Below are positions 1 to 5,785 of a stretch of 6,055 bases of DNA, one piece after another. The first letter of the stretch is position 1. The number at the start of each line of letters is the position of its first letter. The stretch spans positions 1 through 6,055 of the forward strand of contig CANQRC010000049.1 in the NCBI GenBank assembly GCA_947626155.1. The letters run 5' to 3'. The translations under genes were made by a program, and so were the position numbers. A model generated the notes under the pieces. The model did not search any database, was not told the DNA's origin, and saw only the letters and a list, made by a program, of their open reading frames with translations. This DNA comes from an uncultured Clostridia bacterium. GTDB lineage: Bacteria > Bacillota > Clostridia > Christensenellales > UBA1242.

Positions 1-74
1 ATGAGAGGGGTCGAACCTCCACGGTTTCCCACTTGCCCCTTAAACAAGCGCGTCTGCCATTCCGCCACATCCGC
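1..74 (-). tRNA. tRNA-Leu (anticodon AAG), 3' end cut by window edge
   Basis: Read on the minus strand from 74 to 1, the sequence folds as a class II tRNA. The 7-nt acceptor 5' strand GCGGATG is at 74-68 and its partner begins at the window edge (CAT visible). The D arm is GCG...CGC. The anticodon stem CTTGT/GCAAG (48-44 with 36-32) closes a 7-nt loop TTAAGGG. A short variable arm GGGAAACC follows, then the T arm GGAGG-TTCGACC-CCTCT. With this register the anticodon is AAG (complement of 39-41), reading CUU and, if A34 is deaminated to inosine, more CUN codons. Shifting the loop by one to give UAA would break the anticodon stem. The last acceptor bases, discriminator and CCA lie outside the window. 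The GGCGGAAT...GCAGACGC core is typical of bacterial tRNA-Leu. Confidence 0.93.
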
Positions 75-84
75 ATACCACCTT

Positions 85-113
85 ATTTTATACTAAAAAA
101 AAATGTTTGTCAA
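85..113 (-). promoter_or_regulatory. Sigma-A-type promoter of the tRNA-Leu gene
   Basis: On the minus strand a perfect -35 box TTGACA (113-108) is followed after 17 nt by TAAAAT (90-85), which matches the -10 consensus at five of six positions. An overlapping TATAAA (92-87) has a shorter 15-nt spacer. Initiation is expected near 78, only a few bases before the mature tRNA 5' end at 74, so the 5' leader removed by RNase P would be very short. Confidence 0.75.
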
Positions 114-182
114 CAAAAAATGCAAAAAAAATTTAAAAAACATAAACAAGCGCAAACAAAATAAAAAAGCAAGGGCTCATGC

Positions 183-211
183 TTGATTTTTTTTATTAAT
201 ATTGTTATAAT
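183..211 (+). promoter_or_regulatory. Extended -10 promoter of the protease gene
   Basis: TTGATT (183-188), a 17-nt spacer, and a perfect TATAAT (206-211) preceded by TG at 203-204, giving the extended -10 form TGnTATAAT. Usual spacing puts the start site at about 217-219, coinciding with the ATG at 218. The segment between this promoter and the divergent tRNA promoter (114-182) is A-rich with no recognisable gene. Confidence 0.65.
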
Positions 212-217
212 ATATAT

Positions 218-3200
218 ATGGAAAAACACAGGAAAGGTTTTTTACATATATTGTTGGGTGCTTTTGTTGGCATTTTGTTTTCTTTGTCAGCAATTTTTGT
301 TTTTTTGCCTGTTAATTTTGCCTCTGCAGAAGAGAATCTTCCAAGCGACTACAACGCTTTTTATCAGTCCTTTATGCAAATGCAAGAAAGTTCCAGCACC
401 TCAAATGATGGAATTGCCATCATTTCGGCGGAAAGTGAACAAACTCCAAATAATTCAAACCGCTTGATTGTGTACTCTGAAAGTTATGTCCCAAGTTGCG
501 GGGCAAAGTGGGAGGCAAGATATAAAGAGTGGAGTTTTTTCCAGTTTGAAACATATGGGCAGGCGGAAAATGCCTATGATTATCTTGTTGAACAAAATTT
601 TGATGTTTGCTATGATGCAAATGTTGAGATAAATGAAAATTCCAATGACGCTTTGGCTTACAACACTGTCACTCACGTTTATAACACTTGGGCAGACGAA
701 TATATGCACTATGACGCGTTTGTTTCAACCCAGCTTGATGACGAGCTTGATGATGTTTACGTTTTTGTTCTTGACACAGGAATTAACAAAGAGCACGTCT
801 TGTTCCAAAATAGGATTGAAGAAAGTCTCGGAAACAATTTTGTGGGCTATCAGCCAAAACTTTTGCCTGATGGCAGAACTAACGCTGACTATTCCTATTA
901 TGATGACCACTATAAGACTGACGAAAAAACGGGCACAGTGACTGTGCACGGTCACGGCACTCACACAAGCGGAACTATTGCAGAACTGACAAAAGATAAT
1001 GTTAAAATTGTGCCATACAAAGTTTTAAATCAGGCAGGCTCGGGCAGTGTTTCGGGAATTATTGCTGCAATCAACAGCATGATTGACATAAAAACAAAAA
1101 ATCCATCTATGAAAATGGTTGCAAACATGAGCCTTGGCGTGGATTATTCAGACACGAGCGAAAATCCTGTGTATTCCTCGCTTAACAGGGCGGTGAACTT
1201 GGGCGCTGACGCAGGAATTGCGTTTGTTGTCTCGGCGGGGAACGAATGCCAAAACACTTCAAACGTCTCGCCAGCAAGTTCGGATAAGGCAATTGTTGTT
1301 TCTGCCCTAAAAAACGGTGGCTATTTAAATGATGGCCTTGTTTTTGACAGTTCTTACAGCAATTTTGGAGTGAGCGTAGACTTTTCTGCTCCGGGAACGG
1401 GCATTTTGAGCGCCTCAAACTTGTCTAAGGTTGGCTATCAATATATGTCTGGCACATCCATGGCAGCACCACACATTTCGGCTTGTTATGCGCTGATGTT
1501 TTCTCTCCCAAAATATCAGAATTTTGAAGAAATTACAAATGTTTTCACGCAAAATTGTGTTGATTTGGGGCGAACGGGCAAAGACGACTATTATGGTTAT
1601 GGCTACATTGACATGAACTACATTGAAAGGGTGTTTTCAAAATATACTGTTGAATTTTCTGAGCAAACTGACGAAGAGAAAGCTTTGGACAATTTCACCT
1701 TTTCACTTTCTTTCAATGAGGAGGGCGCAAGCGACATAGAAATTTATTACACTTTTGATGTAAACGCCTCACAGTTAGACAAAAACACCTGGACACTTTA
1801 TGAGAACCCTGTCAAAATTTCTAGTTCTCAAAAAGTAAGCGCCGTGGCACTTTATAAAGATTCTCAAAACAGAGTTGGAAAAACAAAGGTTGCAAGCCAC
1901 ATATATTATGTAAACAACTTTGATATTGATGACAATTTTGAATTCGTTACACAAGGATTTTCGGCGGTTATAACAAGATATAAAGGAACAGGCCTTAAAA
2001 CGCTAAATCTTCCAAGTGAACATTATGAAAATGGCAGGGCGGTTAACGTTACTGGCATAGAAAGTTTTGCCTTTAATTCTGGAAACGTGGTTGAAATTCT
2101 CAATTTGCCATCATCAATCACCACTATTGAGCAAAATGCCTTTAACGGCGCTGAAAGCCTTGTGGAAATAAACGGCTCAAGAATTAGTTCTATCAAAAAT
2201 TTTGCCTTTCAAGGCTGTAAGAATTTGCAAAGAGTTAATTTTTCTGATTCTGTTCTCACAAGAATTGGAAACAATGCTTTCGGCGACTGCGTGAACCTTT
2301 TTTATGTTGGAAACAGTTTTCAAACTGTCACCACAATTGGTAGCAACGCCTTTTCTGGCTGCACAAACCTTTCACTGGATGAAAATACATTTAAAAGTGT
2401 GGAAAACATTGAAAGTTATGCTTTCCAGAATTGCCAAAATTTGAATGTTTTAACATTGCCAAAAGTTAAAACAATTGGTGAGGGAGCATTCTATAATTCT
2501 AAGATTGAAGAACTTTTGCTTGGAAAAAATTTAAATGAACTCACCATTGATTATGAGGCAGAAATTAAAAAGGTTTTTGCCTACAATTCTCCAAAAATTT
2601 TGGACCGCGAATTTGAATTTGTTGATTTAAATTTGAGGGTGATTACGCCTCTTGAAGAACGCATTAAGTATATTGAAAAGGATCATCCATTTAAAATTGA
2701 AATAGAGTTTGTTGGATATAGCGTTGAAATTGCTGGCGGAAAGGGTAGATTTGAACAGATTGGAGATAAAACAAACAATTTCACCTATATTTATGGTTAT
2801 ACTTTTGATGGGGCAGAGTCCTCGACCAACAAAATTTATTTTAAAGATGCTTTTTTAAATTATATTGACGCATATGGAAACGCCTGTGAGAACAGCTCTG
2901 AAATTCAAACTTTTAGCGTTAATGTTGTGGACGAAAACACAAAAACACACAAATTTACCTATGTTGGCGACAATTACAAACTGAAAATTAATGGGGTTTT
3001 GGTCACTGAAAAAGAATTGACATTTTATGAGGGCAACAACGCAACTCCTTTTGGATATGAAATAGAAATTATTCCTGATGATGGCTGGCAGGTAAGCCGC
3101 ATCAGCCTTTCAACTCGACCATATTCTCAATCAATTGACAACAAAACTATAGTTCTTACAAATGTTACACAAGACATAACTTTGACTGTGGTCACAATTT

Positions 3201-3814
3201 TGAAAGAGGGCTACACGCTTAATTTCTATCACGACGGCGGTGAAGTTTATATTGGCGAAACTAAAATTGATGAAGTTTATTCCGTTTTGAGAGGACAGAG
3301 CGTAAAAATTGTCGTTAAAGAAGACATTGGATTTGAGTTTAAAGGCTTGTTTGTGAACGGAACTCAAATTGAGGCAAATGAAGATGGCTCTTTTGACATT
3401 CCAAACATACTGTCAGACCTCACTATTAAAGTTTTGTTTGAAACAGTAAGTTATAAAGTTCAAGTTCAAAGCGGGGCAGGAGGGACAGTTTCCTTCACTG
3501 CCGAAGGCGAAAACATCAGCCGCGGCGAAAGCAGAACATATCAAATTTCCACTAGCGAGGGTTATGTGATTGACTATGTGACTGTGAATGGCGTGCCAAT
3601 TACTCTGAAAGGGAACACCTTCACAATTGAAAATGTTACGCAAGACATTCTGATTGTGATTTCTTTCAAGAAACAAAGCGGAGGCTTTTTGTCGGGTGAC
3701 TCTGTTTTGCTGGATTACACAATAATTTTTATAATAATGCTTGTTGTGTTTGCAATTTTAAAACTTGTAATCTACCTTATCAGAAGAAAAAGACCAGATT
3801 TAAGAAAATATTAA
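218..3814 (+). CDS. Membrane-anchored S8 (subtilisin-like) surface protease with LRR_5 and beta-repeat modules
   Basis: This is a secreted serine endopeptidase of the subtilase family, predicted to act outside the membrane; the substrate is unknown. Residues 1-37 form a signal peptide (MEKHRK, a hydrophobic stretch, ASA before Glu38). A propeptide-like region (about 82-140) follows. The catalytic domain (about 178-470) has Asp186 (VLDTG), His246 (HGTHTSG), oxyanion Asn342 (SAGNE) and Ser414 (SGTSMAAPH), so it looks active. Residues about 495-565 resemble a chitobiase C-terminal/Fn3-like beta domain. Seven BspA-type leucine-rich repeats lie at about 610-770, an unassigned region at 800-905, and three InlB-B/'bacterial repeat'-like modules at about 911-1151. 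A membrane helix (about 1166-1187) and a basic tail (RRKRP) end the protein. No LPXTG motif is seen, so anchoring is by the helix. No Shine-Dalgarno precedes the ATG. It is the only sensible start: an in-frame TAA lies at 197-199 and later starts would lose the basic n-region. Confidence 0.93.
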   Translation: MEKHRKGFLHILLGAFVGILFSLSAIFVFLPVNFASAEENLPSDYNAFYQSFMQMQESSSTSNDGIAIISAESEQTPNNSNRLIVYSESYVPSCGAKWEARYKEWSFFQFETYGQAENAYDYLVEQNFDVCYDANVEINENSNDALAYNTVTHVYNTWADEYMHYDAFVSTQLDDELDDVYVFVLDTGINKEHVLFQNRIEESLGNNFVGYQPKLLPDGRTNADYSYYDDHYKTDEKTGTVTVHGHGTHTSGTIAELTKDNVKIVPYKVLNQAGSGSVSGIIAAINSMIDIKTKNPSMKMVANMSLGVDYSDTSENPVYSSLNRAVNLGADAGIAFVVSAGNECQNTSNVSPASSDKAIVVSALKNGGYLNDGLVFDSSYSNFGVSVDFSAPGTGILSASNLSKVGYQYMSGTSMAAPHISACYALMFSLPKYQNFEEITNVFTQNCVDLGRTGKDDYYGYGYIDMNYIERVFSKYTVEFSEQTDEEKALDNFTFSLSFNEEGASDIEIYYTFDVNASQLDKNTWTLYENPVKISSSQKVSAVALYKDSQNRVGKTKVASHIYYVNNFDIDDNFEFVTQGFSAVITRYKGTGLKTLNLPSEHYENGRAVNVTGIESFAFNSGNVVEILNLPSSITTIEQNAFNGAESLVEINGSRISSIKNFAFQGCKNLQRVNFSDSVLTRIGNNAFGDCVNLFYVGNSFQTVTTIGSNAFSGCTNLSLDENTFKSVENIESYAFQNCQNLNVLTLPKVKTIGEGAFYNSKIEELLLGKNLNELTIDYEAEIKKVFAYNSPKILDREFEFVDLNLRVITPLEERIKYIEKDHPFKIEIEFVGYSVEIAGGKGRFEQIGDKTNNFTYIYGYTFDGAESSTNKIYFKDAFLNYIDAYGNACENSSEIQTFSVNVVDENTKTHKFTYVGDNYKLKINGVLVTEKELTFYEGNNATPFGYEIEIIPDDGWQVSRISLSTRPYSQSIDNKTIVLTNVTQDITLTVVTILKEGYTLNFYHDGGEVYIGETKIDEVYSVLRGQSVKIVVKEDIGFEFKGLFVNGTQIEANEDGSFDIPNILSDLTIKVLFETVSYKVQVQSGAGGTVSFTAEGENISRGESRTYQISTSEGYVIDYVTVNGVPITLKGNTFTIENVTQDILIVISFKKQSGGFLSGDSVLLDYTIIFIIMLVVFAILKLVIYLIRRKRPDLRKY
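2045..2527 (+). repeat. BspA-type leucine-rich repeats (LRR_5) inside the protease
   Basis: At protein level, residues about 610-770 hold seven copies of a motif I-x3-AF-xxC-x-NL. The AF pairs fall at residues 618, 641, 663, 687, 711, 735 and 757, a spacing of 22-24 residues. Four copies keep the Cys (667, 691, 715, 739). This pattern is the hallmark of the LRR_5/BspA family found in surface proteins of host-associated bacteria, where it mediates protein binding. The ligand here is unknown. Confidence 0.85.
2948..3670 (+). repeat. Three tandem beta-repeat modules (InlB B-repeat-like) in the protease stalk
   Basis: Residues about 911-994, 999-1075 and 1079-1151 are three diverged modules of about 75-85 residues. 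Each has a G-x-V/I core strand, a later V-x-VNG-type turn, and a terminal strand such as NVTQDITLTV, LSDLTIKVLF or NVTQDILIVISF. This resembles the 'bacterial repeat'/divergent InlB B-repeat families, which usually form stalks on surface proteins. They lie between the LRR region and the membrane anchor, consistent with projecting the enzyme away from the membrane. Family assignment is by eye. Confidence 0.6.
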
Positions 3815-3823
3815 AAATTCGTT

Positions 3824-3852
3824 TTGAAAATATGGACTTCAAATGTTATTAT
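3824..3852 (+). promoter_or_regulatory. Candidate promoter for the LemA-like gene
   Basis: TTGAAA (3824-3829), a 17-nt spacer, and TATTAT (3847-3852) with TG at 3844-3845 (extended -10). It lies in the 54-nt gap after the protease stop. The predicted start site, near 3859, would fall inside the Shine-Dalgarno sequence. Readthrough from the protease promoter is equally plausible, because no terminator is visible in the gap. Promoter-like matches are common in DNA this AT-rich. Confidence 0.4.
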
Positions 3853-3868
3853 TATCAAGGAGGTTTTT

Positions 3869-4174
3869 ATGGCTTCTTGGATAATTGTTCTAATAATTTT
3901 TGGAGTTATAATTCTTGTTTTTTCAGTCTTGGCAACTGTTTGGGTGACAACTGTTCGCAAAAGCCTTGGCAGGTTAAGAAACAACATTCAAACGCTTGCC
4001 GACGAAATTAAAAAGGGAGAGAGTGAGAAGATTTCATCTTATAATGAGATGGCTCAAAATTATAATAGCAAGGTGGAAAATTTCCCCTCAAATTTTGTTG
4101 CTCAAAAGTTTGGATTTTCTAAGTTCAATTTGTTGGAAGAAGAAAAAATGCTTGAAAAAAGCGAAAAAAATTAA
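3869..4174 (+). CDS. Small LemA-like single-pass membrane protein (minimal form)
   Basis: A 101-residue protein. The start is fixed by AAGGAGG at 3857-3863, 5 nt before the ATG; an upstream in-frame TTG at 3824 has no such site. Residues 4-26 form one membrane helix, followed by a basic patch (VRKSLGRLR, residues 29-37) and a helical charged segment. Residues 57-93 (YNEMAQNYNSKVENFPSN, then FVAQKFGF and LLEEE) match the C-terminal LemA signature (YN..V..YN.KI..FPSN..A..FGF...). Family members are usually about 180-200 residues with an N-terminal helix and a helical bundle. Here most of the bundle between helix and signature is missing, with no sign of a frameshift. LemA function is poorly defined, and the protein is generally placed in the membrane facing outward. 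The gene follows the protease by 54 nt and ends at a strong terminator, so the two may be cotranscribed. The LemA assignment rests on the signature alone. Confidence 0.85.
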   Translation: MASWIIVLIIFGVIILVFSVLATVWVTTVRKSLGRLRNNIQTLADEIKKGESEKISSYNEMAQNYNSKVENFPSNFVAQKFGFSKFNLLEEEKMLEKSEKN

Positions 4175-4202
4175 AAAAAACACGATTTTTTCGTGTTTTT
4201 TT
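4174..4202. terminator. Bidirectional intrinsic terminator between convergent genes
   Basis: The hairpin core CACGA (4181-4185), loop TTTTT, TCGTG (4191-4195) is extended by A4174-A4180 pairing with T4196-T4202. The T run after the stem serves the plus-strand transcript. The A run at 4173-4180 gives a U tract to minus-strand transcription. It begins at the stop codon of the LemA-like gene and lies 27 nt beyond the stop of the convergent lipoprotein gene. Confidence 0.88.
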
Positions 4203-4228
4203 ATAAATTTTCTTTTAAAATTTGATTT

Positions 4229-5671
4229 TTAACTAAATTTTTCATTTTCAACTTCTTCAAATTTGTGTATTTTCTCATGTGCTTTTGCCTCCTCTGGAGG
4301 GGCTTTGCGAGTGACATTTTTTGCAACGTTTCGTCTTAGTTTTGGTTGGCGGTTTTCATTTTCAGGCTCAACAACATTGACTTTTGCTTCTTCTTTTGTT
4401 TTCTCTTCTTGAGCTACCGTCTCTTGCAAAACTTCTTCTGGCTCTTCTTGCTTTTCTTCTACTTTAACATCTTTCTTTTTGTCGTTTTCAATTTCGTCAT
4501 TCACAAAAGTTGCATTTTCTTCGCCGTAGCCAAAACCTTTGTAGGTGTCAATGTTTCTCATGTATGGCGCATAGGTGTCAGTGTTGCGGTTTGGGTTAAA
4601 TATGCCGGCGTTGTAGTAGCCGTTGTTGATGCCATACATTCCATAGTTTCCTCCGCCATAATATCCGTTGCCATATGGGTAGGCGGCATGATTTATGTTG
4701 TTCGAATTGAACCTATATGGGTTTGCTGGGTTTGTGTAGTTGTAAATACCGTTGTTGATTGGCATATTCATTGGGTTGTTTATTGGATTGATTGCAGGGT
4801 TGTTGATTGGCATATTGTTTATAGGCATATTGTTGATTGGCTGGAGGGTTGAGTTGTTGATTTGCTTTGTCGCGTTTTGAATTGGCAACTGCTTTCCACA
4901 GTTTGGGCAAATCTTTCCGTTCACTTTCTCGCCGCACTCAGGGCATTTTGTCTCTGGAAGATAGGTATCAATATTCTTTTGAAGAGACGCTTTTGTGGTT
5001 TTGTTATTTTCAAGAGTTGTTTCCTCTTCGCTTTCTTTATTTTCCAAATCTTTTAGATCAACAATTTTTACGCCCAAATTTGATGGGTTTTCTGTTTTTG
5101 TGTCAGTTGAAGTGTCAGTTTTGATGAATTGTTCAAGTTGGCTTAGCGTGTTTAAAATGTTTTGATAATAACTAAGGCGCGCGTTGGAATTGCTTGCAAG
5201 GCGGCTTAGTTTTGCGTTTATTCTTTCTTCATTTTTTGAATAATTCCTCTTCAAATTTTCAATTGACCTTAGGGTGTTTGAAAGTTCGGTCTTGGAATTT
5301 GAAACAGAATTTGTGTATTGCGCCAAATCCTCAGTCAAATCTCGAACGGCGCTTTGTTGCGCTTTGGAAAGTTTAAGCCCAGAGAGATGGTTTTTTATCA
5401 GCGCGGTTTTGTTCAAAATTCCAAGTTTGTAATATTCCTCACTTGTAAAACTGTTTTGGGCGTTTGAGGAGTTGTATGAGGCAAACTCGCTCATGTTCTC
5501 AGCGGTGATTTGGGTTGGGCTGACTGTTTGAACATTGCTGATGATGTTCGCCGTGTGGTCAAGTTGATTCGAAAGCGTGCTGACTGCGGCGTCAGCATTG
5601 GTTGTCGTTCCGCAAGCGGCAAGTGCCAAGCACATTCCAACAGCCAAACTTCCTAAAATGATTTTTTTCAT
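4229..5671 (-). CDS. Putative lipoprotein with coiled coil, zinc ribbon and Asn/Pro/Tyr/Gly-rich low-complexity region
   Basis: A 480-residue protein that I do not recognise as a named gene. It starts with a lipoprotein signal (MKKIILGSLAVG, then lipobox LAAC with Cys20, followed by GTTT), so it should be lipidated on the outer face of the membrane. Residues about 100-185 are helical and coiled-coil-like, with many Leu, Ser, Asn and Lys. Residues 243-258 form a four-cysteine zinc ribbon (CPEC...CPNC). Residues 278-307 are PINNM-type repeats. Residues 309-380 are rich in Tyr, Gly and Asn, with RNTDTY and RNIDTY as paired motifs. Residues from about 389 are strongly charged (Glu/Lys). GGAGG at 5680-5676 lies 4 nt before the ATG. 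It is convergent with the LemA-like gene and divergent from spoVAC. A zinc ribbon in an exported protein is unusual. A role in envelope or spore surface assembly is conceivable, but nothing in the sequence proves it. Confidence 0.88.
   Translation of the reverse strand: MKKIILGSLAVGMCLALAACGTTTNADAAVSTLSNQLDHTANIISNVQTVSPTQITAENMSEFASYNSSNAQNSFTSEEYYKLGILNKTALIKNHLSGLKLSKAQQSAVRDLTEDLAQYTNSVSNSKTELSNTLRSIENLKRNYSKNEERINAKLSRLASNSNARLSYYQNILNTLSQLEQFIKTDTSTDTKTENPSNLGVKIVDLKDLENKESEEETTLENNKTTKASLQKNIDTYLPETKCPECGEKVNGKICPNCGKQLPIQNATKQINNSTLQPINNMPINNMPINNPAINPINNPMNMPINNGIYNYTNPANPYRFNSNNINHAAYPYGNGYYGGGNYGMYGINNGYYNAGIFNPNRNTDTYAPYMRNIDTYKGFGYGEENATFVNDEIENDKKKDVKVEEKQEEPEEVLQETVAQEEKTKEEAKVNVVEPENENRQPKLRRNVAKNVTRKAPPEEAKAHEKIHKFEEVENEKFS
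4751..4840 (-). repeat. Degenerate 15-bp tandem repeat encoding PINNM-type pentapeptides
   Basis: Codons 278-307 of the lipoprotein read PINNM PINNM PINNP, then AINPINNP, MNM and PINNG. At DNA level an 18-nt segment (gttgttgattggcatatt on the plus strand) is identical at 4751-4768 and 4799-4816, and a shorter relative lies at 4830-4842. Unit length is a multiple of three, so copy-number change would keep the reading frame. Confidence 0.8.
4898..4945 (-). other. Zinc-ribbon motif of the lipoprotein
   Basis: Codons 243-258 encode C-P-E-C, eight residues (GEKVNGKI), then C-P-N-C, followed by GKQLP. Two CPxC knuckles this close match the short double-knuckle zinc ribbons common in Bacillota membrane proteins, which bind one structural Zn. 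All four Cys are present, so the site looks functional. Confidence 0.85.
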
Positions 5672-5686
5672 AATACCTCCATTTTT

Positions 5687-5719
5687 GTTTAGGTTTTGCA
5701 GAAAAGTTCTTTTTATTCA
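5687..5719 (-). promoter_or_regulatory. Weak sigma-G-like promoter candidate for the lipoprotein gene
   Basis: In the divergent gap, the minus strand reads TGAATA at about 5719-5714, then about 17 nt, then AAACCTA near 5696-5690. TGAATA matches the forespore sigma-G -35 consensus well. The -10 matches CATACTA at only four of seven positions. A start site near 5685 would place the GGAGG ribosome site close to the mRNA 5' end. No convincing vegetative promoter is seen in the gap for either gene. Confidence 0.25.
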
Positions 5720-5785
5720 TTTCAAAAAGCGCACCATTTTTTGGTTATTTTTGCGTATTTTGGACAAAATTTTAAAGAGGTTGTT

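Noticed and set aside
167..196. Possible terminator (AAGCA, 8-nt loop, TGCTT, then T run)
   Set aside because: The stem is only 5 bp with a large loop, no plus-strand gene ends upstream, and the T run is the spacer of the protease promoter.
183..467. A 94-codon plus-strand frame overlapping the start of the protease gene
   Set aside because: It is a different frame of the signal-peptide region, Phe/Ile-rich by composition, without a ribosome site and fully overlapped by a gene with clear catalytic motifs.
3824..3868. Upstream TTG start for the LemA-like gene, adding 15 residues
   Set aside because: No ribosome site precedes the TTG. The ATG at 3869 has AAGGAGG at ideal distance and begins directly before the membrane helix.
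4346..4852. A 168-codon open frame on the plus strand, rich in Val, Ile and Phe
   Set aside because: It is antisense to the lipoprotein gene across the repeat and Tyr/Gly-rich tract. Its composition is the mirror of Asn/Pro/Glu-rich codons, it lacks a ribosome site and resembles no known family.
4741..4860. CRISPR-like array suggested by repeated TTGTTGATTGG segments
   Set aside because: Units are 15-bp, degenerate, lack unique spacers and lie inside a coding frame as PINNM repeats.
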